A DNA stretch of 64,000 nt, taken from contig CP090855.1 of NCBI GenBank assembly GCA_041879425.1, positions 1,612,001 to 1,676,000 on the forward strand, in the 5' to 3' direction. Under the pieces are notes generated by a model. It had not been told where the DNA came from. It saw only the letters and a list, made by a program, of their open reading frames with translations, and did not search any database. The DNA is from Vibrio pomeroyi. GTDB taxonomy: Bacteria > Pseudomonadota > Gammaproteobacteria > Enterobacterales > Vibrionaceae. This document shows, in pieces, positions 24,982 to 33,857 of the stretch. Numbering within the stretch: position 1 is the stretch's first letter; every line of letters begins with the position of its first letter. The position numbers and the translations under genes are program-made.

Positions 24982-25701
24982 TCAATTTATCGAGATGAAT
25001 TTATTTGGAAAATCAGTGAATACCGCGTTCACATTTGAGAGGAATTCGAAGCGAGATGGATCGTTTACGGTGTAGCACCATGTTTGAATATTTGCTTCAC
25101 TGAGCGTATCAAGATCGCTTTGAATCACGTGTTCGTAATTCATGTGGCAGCTGAACGCTTTTACTTCATCAAGCAGCAGTAAATCATCTTGAGTCAGTTG
25201 CTCGGTGATCACACCGACGCGGTATCTTGGGAGGTGACGTGCCATTTCAGCAACCACTTGATGGCTGAAGCTTGAAAGCAGCACTCGGTCGGTATCGAGG
25301 TTTGAACGAATCAGTTCTGAATGCAGCAGATCCACCACATGAGCCGCTTGGTGTCGGCTATCGACTTTGATCTCCAAGTTAACGCTGAGATCGTACTGCT
25401 CAACAAGTGCGAGTAGCTCTTCCAACGTCAGTATTTTCTCTCCAGCGAATTGCTCAGACTTCCAACTGCCAAAATCTAGCTGACGCAATTCGGCAAGGGT
25501 ATGTTCATCAACACGCCCTTTGCCATCGCTGCAGCGCTCAAGAGTGTGGTCATGACAAACCACAAGTTGATCATCCTGAGTTGGTTGAATATCTACTTCA
25601 ATCCATTTCAAACCGAGTTTAGCGGCTTGTTCAATGCTTGCTTTGGTATTTTCTGGGTGAGTACCTGCTACACCCCGATGACCTACGATGATAGACGACA
25701 T
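24982..25701 (-). CDS. ugpQ: Glycerophosphodiester phosphodiesterase
   Basis: Cytosolic GDPD-family enzyme splitting glycerophosphodiesters to glycerol-3-phosphate and an alcohol, 239 aa. The catalytic signatures are HRGVAGTHPENT (residues about 8-19) and EVDIQPTQDDQLVVCHDHTLERC, with the metal-binding Glu-Asp and catalytic His pair. The later NLEIKVD strand is also conserved. It is the last gene of the ugp operon, 56 bases after ugpC. The placement matches E. coli ugpQ, which handles diesters imported through UgpBAEC. Confidence 0.94.
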   Translation of the reverse strand: MSSIIVGHRGVAGTHPENTKASIEQAAKLGLKWIEVDIQPTQDDQLVVCHDHTLERCSDGKGRVDEHTLAELRQLDFGSWKSEQFAGEKILTLEELLALVEQYDLSVNLEIKVDSRHQAAHVVDLLHSELIRSNLDTDRVLLSSFSHQVVAEMARHLPRYRVGVITEQLTQDDLLLLDEVKAFSCHMNYEHVIQSDLDTLSEANIQTWCYTVNDPSRFEFLSNVNAVFTDFPNKFISIN

Positions 25702-25757
25702 AATTAATCCTTCTTAAAGACGCACCGTAAAAACGCATTAAATATCAGTGTACTCCA

Positions 25758-26954
25758 TTAAGCTAGAGCCGTCGTTAAGCTTGTTGTTTCTTCGTGTAAC
25801 TCTTGTGAGGTGAAGTTATTTGGCTGAATTCGCTTCCCGAGGTCATCAAAAATATGTAGGTTAGATTTGTCGATGCTTAATCCGAGTGGCACGGCTTGGC
25901 ATAGGGTTGTTTCTGGCGTGACAGCAATAAAAGGCTGCTCGTTCACAAGGCCGTGAACCAGTTGATTTGGCCCCAATGGCTCAACCACGCTGATACGCAG
26001 TTCAAGAGGTAAGGTGTTCATCATTAAGTCGGAACAAACCTCAGAGTGTTCAGGACGAATGCCAAGGGTTATTTCCGTGTTCTTAACGTGTGCGTATTCT
26101 GGCAAGTACATCTGTTGATCGCCGATTTCAAGATAGCCGTCGTCGAGTGTGGCTGGTAAGAAGTTCATCGCGGGGCTGCCAATGAAGCTCGCAACAAAGG
26201 TGCTAGCAGGCTGGTGGTAGACTTCTCTTGGTGTGCCGACTTGTTCAATCTGACCTTTGTTGAGAACCACAATTCTATCTGCCAGAGTCATGGCTTCTAC
26301 TTGATCATGAGTTACGTAAACACTGGTCACGCCGAGTTCTCGTTGTAGCTTTTTGATTTCTAATCTCATGTGAGCACGCAATGAGGCATCTAGGTTAGAC
26401 AGAGGCTCATCAAACAGGAACAGTTGCGGATCGCGTACGATCGCTCGGCCCATCGCCACACGTTGGCGCTGTCCACCAGAGAGCTTGGCAGGCTTGCGAT
26501 CTAGGTATTCTTCGATCTTGAGTGTCTTGGCGACCTTCTCAATCTTCTCTTCAATCACATGTTGGCTGACACCTCGGTTCTTTAAGCCGTAAGCCAAGTT
26601 TTTATACACCGTCATGTGAGGGTAGAGCGCGTAATTCTGAAAGACCATTGCGATGTCGCGCTGTGCTGGTTTTTCGTTATCAACACGGCGACTACCTAAG
26701 TGAATCTCACCGCCAGAAATGCTTTCCAAGCCTGCGATAGAACGCAGAATTGAAGACTTGCCGCAGCCTGAAGGACCAACCAATACAAGGAATTCACCCT
26801 TGTCGATATCAAGAGAGACATCTTTTACAGCTTGATGGCCGTTTTCATACGTCTTACCCAAGTTCTTGATACCCAACATGGCGGGTGGCTTGGCTTTGAG
26901 TTTATGCCCTCTACTAGCATTCTTGTGAGCTAACGAGTGATTGCGAATAGGCAT
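25758..26954 (-). CDS. ugpC: sn-Glycerol-3-phosphate ABC transporter ATP-binding protein UgpC
   Basis: MalK-type ATPase driving glycerol-3-phosphate or diester import. From the ATG at 26954 it is 398 aa. That start has AGAGGA 7 bases upstream, which decided it. The frame also stays open to a GTG at 27062 that would overlap ugpE by 11 bases and give 434 aa. The ABC core starts at LGIKNLGKTYENGHQAV, with Walker A GPSGCGKSS, signature LSGGQRQRVAMGRAIVRDP and Walker B LFLFDEPLSNLDA. The C-terminal OB-like regulatory domain (about 130 aa) has LGIRPEH. The extra 25-61 residues ahead of the core are polar and unlike E. coli UgpC. Confidence 0.93.
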   Translation of the reverse strand: MPIRNHSLAHKNASRGHKLKAKPPAMLGIKNLGKTYENGHQAVKDVSLDIDKGEFLVLVGPSGCGKSSILRSIAGLESISGGEIHLGSRRVDNEKPAQRDIAMVFQNYALYPHMTVYKNLAYGLKNRGVSQHVIEEKIEKVAKTLKIEEYLDRKPAKLSGGQRQRVAMGRAIVRDPQLFLFDEPLSNLDASLRAHMRLEIKKLQRELGVTSVYVTHDQVEAMTLADRIVVLNKGQIEQVGTPREVYHQPASTFVASFIGSPAMNFLPATLDDGYLEIGDQQMYLPEYAHVKNTEITLGIRPEHSEVCSDLMMNTLPLELRISVVEPLGPNQLVHGLVNEQPFIAVTPETTLCQAVPLGLSIDKSNLHIFDDLGKRIQPNNFTSQELHEETTSLTTALA

Positions 26955-27051
26955 AGAAGTGTCCTCTGTCTTTTGGGGATAAGTCTGGTGAGACGTCTTA
27001 TACTCATCGAGTGACTGGATTCGGTTATCGTTCATTGGAGTTGTTTCGTTA

Positions 27052-27894
27052 TTATTTTTCACTTTCTACGAGCCCTTTTACAAACCAACGCTGAAATACA
27101 ACCACCACTAAAACAGGTGGCAACATCGCTAAAATCACCATGGCGAAAACATAGTCGTAGCGCGGTAAACTGGTTTCATTAATGTTATTGAGTACTTGTT
27201 TGATGCCCATCACGATGGTGTTATAGCCTTCATCTGTCGTCATCATGATTGGCCAAAGGTATTGGTTCCAACCCACCACAAACATGATGATGAAGATTGC
27301 GGCGATCATGGTTTTAGACAACGGCAGCAAGATATCGACAAAGAATCGAAACGGACCCGCGTTATCTAGCTGAGCTGCTTCGAGCAGTTCATCGGGAATG
27401 GTTTTGAAGAACTGCCTAAAGAAGAATGTTGCGGTGGCAGAGGCGATCAAAGGCAGAATCAAACCCGTATAGCTATTGAGAAGTCCAAGCCCTGCAACCA
27501 CTTCATAAGATGGGATAATACGAACCTCTAGTGGCAGCAATAGAGTGACGAAGATCAGCCAGAACCACGCCGTGGCGTAAGGCAGTCTGAAATAGACCAA
27601 AGCAAACGCAGCCATCATCGAAATGATGATCTTACCGATTGCAAAACCTAACCCCATGATCATCGAGTTGGCAATCATTTTGCTGGCGGTGACTTCACCA
27701 CTAAACCCCATGCTCTTGTTCCAAGCTTCGCTATAGATAGACGTAAAGTTATCGCCTGGTAACCACTGCAAACCCTCGCTGACAATGGTGTTCGGGTTAT
27801 GGGTCGAACTAGCGAAGATCAGCCAGATTGGGACCAACATAAACAGCATCCCAGCAATTAAAATTAGGTGGTCAGAGACCTTATTACTTTTCAT
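27052..27894 (-). CDS. ugpE: sn-Glycerol-3-phosphate ABC transporter permease UgpE
   Basis: Inner-membrane permease, 280 aa from the ATG at 27894, which follows CAGGAG by 6 bases. An upstream TTG at 27915 is less likely. Six membrane helices can be traced, and the EAA loop reads ELLEAAQLDNAGPFRFFVDILLPLSK, typical of the MalG-like subfamily. NPNTIVSEGLQWLPGDNFTSIY resembles the E. coli UgpE periplasmic region. It lies 38 bases after ugpA. Confidence 0.94.
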   Translation of the reverse strand: MKSNKVSDHLILIAGMLFMLVPIWLIFASSTHNPNTIVSEGLQWLPGDNFTSIYSEAWNKSMGFSGEVTASKMIANSMIMGLGFAIGKIIISMMAAFALVYFRLPYATAWFWLIFVTLLLPLEVRIIPSYEVVAGLGLLNSYTGLILPLIASATATFFFRQFFKTIPDELLEAAQLDNAGPFRFFVDILLPLSKTMIAAIFIIMFVVGWNQYLWPIMMTTDEGYNTIVMGIKQVLNNINETSLPRYDYVFAMVILAMLPPVLVVVVFQRWFVKGLVESEK

Positions 27895-27932
27895 GAATAA
27901 CTCCTGTCGCGTCAAAACCCAGCCGTGATGGG

Positions 27933-28865
27933 CTAGTAATGAACACGCTTTTCAACAACATGAAACTGGATAAACGTGAGCGTCAGTACCAACAGCAACA
28001 AAACAACCGATTGTGCAGAGCTACCACCCAAATCCGCGCCAACAAAACCATCGCGATACACTTTGTACACTAGCGAGGTTGTGCCTCCACCCGGGCCGCC
28101 ATTGGTCATGGTATCTATCACGCCAAAGGTTTCAAAGAACGAGTAGGTGAGGTTGATGACCAACAGGAAAAATCCAGTTGGTGCGAGTAGCGGGAAGGTA
28201 ATCGTCCAGAAGCGTTTTGAATCGCTGATACAGTCCAACATCGCCGCTTCTTTTACCGCGTACGAGATTGATTGAAGACCAGCCAGAAAGTAGATGAAAT
28301 TCACTGAGACTTGCTTCCACACCGACACCAATATCAGAGCGAACGTGGCATCCACAGGATCGGTCTGGAAGCTGAAATCCCAACCCACCACTGCAAATAT
28401 CTCCGTGAACACGCCAATGTGTGGGTTAAACAGGAAAGCACCGATAACGCCTGCAATCGCGGGAGCCACGGCATATACCCAAGTGAGCGTGACTTTGTAA
28501 GCGCCTTGGCCATGAATGATATTGTCGGCTTTTACGGCGAGCAGCAGCGCCAACGCTAGCGACAAGAAAGACACCACAATCGCGAACATCAGGGTGAAGC
28601 CTATTGAGCTTAGGTACTCACTCGATTCGAATAGCATTTGATAGTTTTCAAACCACACGAAGAGCGAAGAGGTGCCCCAAGGGTCTTCCAACATAAAGGA
28701 AAGATACACCGCCTTTGCCGCCGGATAGATAAAGAAAACCGCGATGATGAGTATCTGAGGCGCCAAAAATAAGTAAGGCAGTGGAGAGTGAAAATATTGC
28801 TGACGTCGTTCCACAGGGTAATCCCTAAATGAGTGGCTTGAACCACTGTTAGTTACCGTGACCAC
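27933..28865 (-). CDS. ugpA: sn-Glycerol-3-phosphate ABC transporter permease UgpA
   Basis: MalF-like permease partner of UgpE, 310 aa with a GTG start (no ATG available in frame nearby; the upstream ribosome binding site is weak). The first membrane helix follows RRQQYFHSPLPYLFLAPQ. The EAA loop is AVKEAAMLDCISDSKRFWTITFPLLAP, and GVIDTMTNGGPGGGTTSLVYKVYR is a conserved C-terminal stretch. A gap of 191 bases separates it from ugpB. Confidence 0.93.
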   Translation of the reverse strand: MVTVTNSGSSHSFRDYPVERRQQYFHSPLPYLFLAPQILIIAVFFIYPAAKAVYLSFMLEDPWGTSSLFVWFENYQMLFESSEYLSSIGFTLMFAIVVSFLSLALALLLAVKADNIIHGQGAYKVTLTWVYAVAPAIAGVIGAFLFNPHIGVFTEIFAVVGWDFSFQTDPVDATFALILVSVWKQVSVNFIYFLAGLQSISYAVKEAAMLDCISDSKRFWTITFPLLAPTGFFLLVINLTYSFFETFGVIDTMTNGGPGGGTTSLVYKVYRDGFVGADLGGSSAQSVVLLLLVLTLTFIQFHVVEKRVHY

Positions 28866-29016
28866 TCGCGCTATAACAAGGCATGCTTCCAGTTGAGTTG
28901 TAGTTTTTGGAGCAAGAGATGGCGTGAGTGAAGAATCTCCTCACGACTCGTCATCACTTTATTTATTCAAGGTGACGGACAAGTAGTGAGGAGGAATGAA
29001 TTGCTTTGTGTCATTA

Positions 29017-29050
29017 ACAGAGCCAGTCCATAAACAGAGCTAGCCCATAA
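29017..29050. repeat. 17-bp tandem duplication after ugpB
   Basis: ACAGAGCCAGTCCATAA (29017-29033) is followed directly by ACAGAGCTAGCCCATAA (29034-29050), differing at two positions. It lies a few bases past the ugpB stop (29057-29059, - strand). Confidence 0.75.
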
Positions 29051-29056
29051 AGCGAT

Positions 29057-30349
29057 TTAGTTCATGGTGCGAGCGAAGCGTTTTAGTAGCTTGCTGCTTT
29101 CATCTTCTACTTTGTCTAGGCTGTTCTCGACGCTAGAACGGTCAGCGAAGATGTTGTCGAACTCACGATGCATCACTTCACGAATCTGAGGGTAGTAACC
29201 TAAGCGATAACCCTTAGTCCATTCGCCCGATTTTAGGCTCAGCTGTTTAACGCCCACTTCTGCGTCTGGTTGTTCTTTGTAGTAGCCAGACTCTTTCGCT
29301 AGGTCATAAGCCGCTGTCGTTACCGGAACGTAGCCCGTGGTTTTGTGCCAGTAAACTTGAGTTTCAGGTTTGGTCAGGTAATCAAAGAACGCCGCGACAC
29401 CTTTGTCTTGCTGTTTATCGTGGCCATTCAGTGCAAATAATGCTGCACCACCAATGAAGGTTAAGCCTGCATCTGGGTTAACTGATTTCCAGTAAGGAAG
29501 GTAAGTTGTACCCAACTCGAAAGGTACGCGGTTACGTAAGCCGCCGAATGAACCAGAAGAACCCATCCACATTGCCACTTCTTGGCGTTCGAAAGGTGTT
29601 TGGTTTGCATCCCAATCGCTGCCGTAATACTTGTAGTAACCTAAATCTGACCACTCTTTCATCTTGCTGACGTGCATCATCATGTCTTTGGTGTTGAACA
29701 TCAGTTTGGTCGATAGGCCGTCGTAGCCGTTGTTTTGGTCAGCGACCGGTAGGTTATGACGAGATTTAAAGTTCTCGAACATGATCCACGGTGTTAGAGA
29801 TTGAGAAAACGCGATATGGCCTTCTGCTTTTAGCTTCTTAGCAACCACTTCGAGTTCTTCGTAAGTTTTAGGCGCTTCTACACCTACTTCCGCAAGAAGG
29901 TCTTTGTTGTAGTAAAGAACCGGTGTCGAACTGTTGAAAGGCATGCCTACCATCTTGCCTTGGTTGTCGGCATAGAAGTTACGAACACCCGCTAGGTAAT
30001 CATTTGAATCAAAGCTGTAACCCGACTCAACCAGAATATCCTGTACTGGTTTGGCGACACCTTTGGCGTTCATGATGGTTGCTGCGCCCGCATCGAAGAC
30101 TTGTAGAATGTTTGGTGCTTCGCCTGCTCGGTAGGCCGCGATACCCGCCGTTAAGGTCTCTGTATATGATCCTTTGTATATTGGCGTGATCTCGTAATCA
30201 TCTTGTGACGCATTAAAGTCGGTCGCAATTTTGTTGACGGTTTCTCCAAGTTGGCCGCCCATTGCGTGCCACCAAGTGACTTGAGTCGTTGCGACCGCTG
30301 GCATTGCTGCTGTTGCAGAAAGAACGCCTGCCAAAATTAGCTTATTCAT
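29057..30349 (-). CDS. ugpB: sn-Glycerol-3-phosphate-binding periplasmic protein UgpB
   Basis: Periplasmic binding protein for glycerol-3-phosphate and glycerophosphodiesters, 430 aa. The frame extends 42 codons further up, but the ATG at 30349 follows GGAAAAGAAG and starts a proper signal peptide (residues 1-20, ending AVA before TTQVTWWHAMGG), so it was chosen. WWHAMGGQLGE, FNSSTPVLYYNKDLL and WMGSSGSFGG are UgpB-like. It is the first gene of the ugpBAEC-ugpQ operon. Confidence 0.94.
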   Translation of the reverse strand: MNKLILAGVLSATAAMPAVATTQVTWWHAMGGQLGETVNKIATDFNASQDDYEITPIYKGSYTETLTAGIAAYRAGEAPNILQVFDAGAATIMNAKGVAKPVQDILVESGYSFDSNDYLAGVRNFYADNQGKMVGMPFNSSTPVLYYNKDLLAEVGVEAPKTYEELEVVAKKLKAEGHIAFSQSLTPWIMFENFKSRHNLPVADQNNGYDGLSTKLMFNTKDMMMHVSKMKEWSDLGYYKYYGSDWDANQTPFERQEVAMWMGSSGSFGGLRNRVPFELGTTYLPYWKSVNPDAGLTFIGGAALFALNGHDKQQDKGVAAFFDYLTKPETQVYWHKTTGYVPVTTAAYDLAKESGYYKEQPDAEVGVKQLSLKSGEWTKGYRLGYYPQIREVMHREFDNIFADRSSVENSLDKVEDESSKLLKRFARTMN

Positions 30350-30790
30350 CTTCTTTTCCTTTTGGATGAAATCTATGTAGGGGTATTGAGTCAGAGTGTT
30401 AACGAGACGGTAGGGGTGTCGTTCTAAGCTATCTTGAACAGGGCGTATTTCACTTACGTGGCTAAACCGTTTCACTGATATTAAAGATTCATTTCGATTT
30501 TATTTAAGGGGAATGCTATTGATAATTTAGATGTTAGTGAGGTTGTTCAGCAATTCAGTGGCTTAGATTTTAATAAGCGTAAGTTGATACGACGCTTATC
30601 GTTTTCAAGCGTACCGTTTTTAAGCACTTGGTTTGTAGGAACGGTTATCGTGGTTGGGATGTATTTGTCGGTGACACTGGTGCGTCATGGTGCGTAGAGA
30701 TGCGTATTATGCCAAAAACAACAAAGCCTCTCGATGGAGAGGCCTTGAGTGATGGACTTTGGACAAAAGTCTCTAATATTAAATCTCGCT
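30350..30790. other. Upstream region of ugpB
   Basis: No convincing gene is present; a 67-codon + strand frame at 30628 looks spurious. CTAAACCGTTTCA at 30462-30474 (TGAAACGGTTTAG on the - strand) is a near-palindrome like LacI-family operators, 113 bases upstream of ugpB. No clear Pho box of the CTGTCAT type was seen. The far end holds the terminator of the next gene. Confidence 0.4.
30724..30746 (-). terminator. Terminator of the 2OG-oxygenase gene
   Basis: AGCCTCTC (30725-30732) pairs with GAGAGGCC around GATG. On the - strand the stem is followed by TTTGTTGTTTTT. Confidence 0.75.
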
Positions 30791-31393
30791 TTAGTGGGCG
30801 ATATCGAGTTGGTTGTCTTTCACGCCGTTAATACGGAACCAGCCTGCAATGCTAAATCGCTCTGTGTTGGTTGGCAGCACTTCGTGTGGGAACTGTTCAG
30901 ACAAGAACACAAACAAACGACCTGATTTTGGCGGAATGGTTGCAATGTGATTGTCTTTTAGATCGTAAACCACAAGCTCACCTGCGTCTTCTTCTGTCCA
31001 CTCATCATTCATGTAGAACACGGTAGTCAGACGGCGGTTCTCATTGCCTTTGAAACAGTCTAAGTGCTTTTGGTAGAAGTCGCCTTTCTCGTATTTAGCA
31101 AAGTGCGCTTCGTACTCGAATAGACCCAAAAAGAACGCTTTGTTTGCTTCTAAACGAATTTGCTCCATCTTGTCTAGGAACAGAGAAGCTGGCTCGCCCA
31201 TGTCGCGGCGTACCCACTGAATTTTGTCACTACGAATGGTCGACTCTCGCGTTACTTCATCGTTACGGCCAATCCTAGCCTTTTTCCAGTTATCTGGAAT
31301 GCAATCCCTCAATGCCACTACTTCTTCATGCGTTAAGAAGTCATCCCAAACAAAGTAACCTTGGGTAGAAAGAGCATCGATTAGTTGGTTCAT
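30791..31393 (-). CDS. 2-oxoglutarate/Fe(II)-dependent oxygenase (prolyl 4-hydroxylase-like)
   Basis: A 200-aa double-stranded beta-helix dioxygenase of the P4Hc/SM-20 type. The iron triad is visible: His110-x-Asp112 in YQKHLDCF and His170 in FPHEVLP. Arg179 in ERFSIAGWFR is placed to bind 2-oxoglutarate. The N-terminal ALSTQGYFVWDDFL and RSDKIQWV are family-like. The start is ATG at 31393, with a GTG three codons upstream (31402) as an alternative. The substrate is unknown; relatives hydroxylate protein prolines, including ribosomal or EF-Tu targets. It is a single gene with its own terminator. Confidence 0.88.
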   Translation of the reverse strand: MNQLIDALSTQGYFVWDDFLTHEEVVALRDCIPDNWKKARIGRNDEVTRESTIRSDKIQWVRRDMGEPASLFLDKMEQIRLEANKAFFLGLFEYEAHFAKYEKGDFYQKHLDCFKGNENRRLTTVFYMNDEWTEEDAGELVVYDLKDNHIATIPPKSGRLFVFLSEQFPHEVLPTNTERFSIAGWFRINGVKDNQLDIAH

Positions 31394-31528
31394 GTATAGC
31401 ACTCAGACAATAAATTAGAGGCGCATATATAGTCCTAATAACTCAGGTCAACAAATCACGTATTTTGTCGTCACGATAAATTTTTGTCATTTACTGGTGG
31501 GGATGGGATGGATAACGATCGAGAAAGG

Positions 31529-31556
31529 AAAGTGAGCCTATTTAGAGGCTCACTTC
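31529..31556 (-). terminator. Terminator of the MRJP-like gene
   Basis: AAGTGAGCCT (31530-31539) pairs with AGGCTCACTT (31546-31555). On the - strand a TTTCCTTTC tail follows. It lies just past the stop of the gene ending at 31564. Confidence 0.75.
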
Positions 31557-31563
31557 TGTTTAA

Positions 31564-32601
31564 TTATCGCCCGGTAGTTCCATTCGCCAAAGCTTTGATT
31601 TTTACGACTTCGAATGGTCTGATACCAGTATCCTTGCCGTTGTTTAAGGCTGCAGTTCGATCAAGTTGATTCACCGTTACGTAAATATAACCGTCAGGAC
31701 CAAATGACATGCCATCAGGCCAAGTTTGGTTGTCTGATAGTGTGGCAATAATTCGGTATCCATCGGGAGTGGAAACCCCAATCGCATTCCTTTCAATATC
31801 GGTAATATAAACGTTCTGAGCACTGTCTACCGTAATGCCATCGGAGTAAGGTTTATCGGCGTATTTTTCAATATTGTCTGCGACTTCCTGCCCATTATTA
31901 TCAAACTCACTCGCTTTTACTCGGTAAACTGTACGGCCATTGACTGCTCCGAAATAAACCCATTCGTAGGATGGATCTATGGTTATTGGGTTTAACGCAA
32001 ATCCGGTTTTACTGTCGGCTTTCATTGACGGATGATTTTCTGCTACTCGTACAGCTTCACCCGTATTGAGGTCAACGGTTATAAAGGCAGGGATTGCTTC
32101 ACTTTTTAGATCATTCTGGGTCATATCAGCGATGATTATGCGTTGCCTTTTTTGGTCTAATGCAAAGTCTTGTAGGAAGCTTGTTGGTTTTAGAACAGAC
32201 GCTGGTATTTTTATCGATTTTACCAATACTTCTTTACGAGTATCCCAACCTGTTAATGAGTGAGTCGCGAGATCTAGAATCCATGCGACTCCGTTGTCAT
32301 CTGTCCGGATTGCAATGACGGCTTTAAATTTAGAGTTTTCACCTTGTGCATACTTCGTTGTCGGGTATGGCGTTTGATTTCCGGCTACGCTTAACTCAAT
32401 GACTTTGGTTGCTGGATGGTCAAGTGGATGAACGCTCAATAATAATCGTCCGTCAGGTGTAACTGAAGGGTTACCTGGACGTTCACTCATGGTCGAAACA
32501 ATCGTTGCTTGTTTTATTGTTGGTATGAGTTCTATCTCTGCTTGCGCATAAGTGGATAAAAGAGTGCTCGCAAGAATGGTATTGACTATTGTTTTTTTCA
32601 T
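31564..32601 (-). CDS. Exported beta-propeller protein of the MRJP/yellow family
   Basis: A 345-aa secreted or periplasmic protein with signal peptide 1-21 (ending AQA). The body resembles major royal jelly protein / yellow-type propellers: GNPSVTPDGRLLLSVHPL, VAWILDLATHSLTGWDTR, LQDFALDQKRQRIIIADM, GFALNPITIDPSYEWVYFGAVNGRTVYRV, SDGITVDSAQNVYITDIE and WPDGMSFGPDGYIYVTVNQL. Its role in bacteria is unknown; eukaryotic relatives bind biogenic amines or act near dopachrome chemistry. It is transcribed alone, with a terminator downstream and a 338-base AT-rich gap upstream. Confidence 0.82.
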   Translation of the reverse strand: MKKTIVNTILASTLLSTYAQAEIELIPTIKQATIVSTMSERPGNPSVTPDGRLLLSVHPLDHPATKVIELSVAGNQTPYPTTKYAQGENSKFKAVIAIRTDDNGVAWILDLATHSLTGWDTRKEVLVKSIKIPASVLKPTSFLQDFALDQKRQRIIIADMTQNDLKSEAIPAFITVDLNTGEAVRVAENHPSMKADSKTGFALNPITIDPSYEWVYFGAVNGRTVYRVKASEFDNNGQEVADNIEKYADKPYSDGITVDSAQNVYITDIERNAIGVSTPDGYRIIATLSDNQTWPDGMSFGPDGYIYVTVNQLDRTAALNNGKDTGIRPFEVVKIKALANGTTGR

Positions 32602-32939
32602 TGTGTTCTCCTTGATAATTTACGCAAATGTTACCAATGAGTTAACAATCATCAACAGCCTTATATTTGTTACACTTTCAAATTTAATTTGATAATAGGT
32701 TCGAATCTCTTCTTTAAAGTGCATAGTGCTCTAGATAGTTTAGTAAATTTAATTCCTTGTAATCAGTATTATGTGAATATTCATATGTTAGCTTGATTGA
32801 TTTTCTTCTGGTTATTTATATCAGCAGGTCTGTGTCCAAAAATCACATTTTATATATCTTTACTACATTCTGGTTAGACCACTTGTTATTTAACTGTTAA
32901 TTTATTCCAGTGGATAGGAATGACGAATAGGAAGACGAT
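32602..32939. other. AT-rich divergent promoter region
   Basis: A 338-base gap between divergent genes. It is AT-rich with several TATATT-like tracts. No hairpin, small gene or repeat could be supported. Confidence 0.4.
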
Positions 32940-33728
32940 TTGCAGCTGCATACCATTAAAGGTTACATCCAAGACATGTATTTGGTGGAGTACCCAGACA
33001 AATTACTGTTGCTTGATGGCGCATGTCGAGCCGACATCCCGCATTTGAAGACTTTCATTGAAACCGAGCTTATGCGTGATTTTTCTGATCTACACACGGT
33101 TGTGGTGACACACATGCATCCTGATCACGCAGGGGCAGCGCATAAGCTCAGAAAGCTAACGAATTGTAACTTGGTGGCGGCAAATCGAGACAAAGATTGG
33201 TATCACGGAATTGGTGGTGTCTTGATGCATCTGACTGATCTGGCGTTGGCTCGATGGATGGCGAATCGCTTAGGGAAGCCTAAAGCAAACCTATGGTATT
33301 CGAGGAAGTTAAAGCCGGACTACAAGCTGTCGGATGGTGAGAGCATTCCGGGTTTTGATGATTGGTTGGTTCTCGAAACGCCGGGTCATACCGACAGAGA
33401 TCTTTCGGTTTATTGTCCATCTCACAGCGTTGCCTATGTGGCAGACCTAATGGTGGAAGTGAAAAAGAAACTGATTCCGCCTTTCCCTATCTTTCATCCT
33501 AACAAGTACCGAGCGTCAGTATCTCGAATCTATGACATGCAGCTGGATACCTTGCTGGTGGCGCATGGAGGACAAGTCGATTTTAGTGAGACAGCCTTTG
33601 AACACTTATTGATGAGTGCCCCAAGAAGGCCTGTGACGCATTGGCGGGTAACTAAAATCAAAGCTAAGAAACTGCTGTTATCGATTTGGCGTTTTGGTTT
33701 TCAGTCTCATGGTAAATCCAAGAAATAG
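32940..33728 (+). CDS. Metallo-beta-lactamase-fold hydrolase
   Basis: A 262-aa cytosolic MBL-fold protein with a TTG start preceded by AGGAAG, which sets the start. The metal motif THMHPDHAG gives His58, His60, Asp62 and His63. The third and fourth ligand regions are LETPGHTDRDLSVY and VADLMVE, and LLVAHGGQ supplies the last His. The sequence is of the glyoxalase II-like subgroup. The C-terminal 40 residues are basic and may be an extra helix. Substrate unknown. A terminator follows at 33776. Confidence 0.88.
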   Translation: MQLHTIKGYIQDMYLVEYPDKLLLLDGACRADIPHLKTFIETELMRDFSDLHTVVVTHMHPDHAGAAHKLRKLTNCNLVAANRDKDWYHGIGGVLMHLTDLALARWMANRLGKPKANLWYSRKLKPDYKLSDGESIPGFDDWLVLETPGHTDRDLSVYCPSHSVAYVADLMVEVKKKLIPPFPIFHPNKYRASVSRIYDMQLDTLLVAHGGQVDFSETAFEHLLMSAPRRPVTHWRVTKIKAKKLLLSIWRFGFQSHGKSKK

Positions 33729-33775
33729 CTAAGCCCAAAGTAAAAGCAGAAAATAGTCATTAAAGAATAGAATGC

Positions 33776-33805
33776 AATAAGGCCAGTCATGAGACTGGCC
33801 TTATA
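33776..33805. terminator. Bidirectional terminator between MBL gene and rimB-like gene
   Basis: ATAAGGCCAGTC pairs with GACTGGCCTTAT around ATGA (33789-33792). It lies between convergent genes. Confidence 0.85.
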
Positions 33806-33857
33806 TCGTTGTTACTAGTTTTAGTTATAACCTGTGGAGCGGTTACGATGACTCGGA

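Noticed and set aside
30628..30831. 67-codon + strand open frame upstream of ugpB
   Set aside because: No ribosome binding site and it runs through the terminator of the - strand oxygenase gene into that gene's 3' end.
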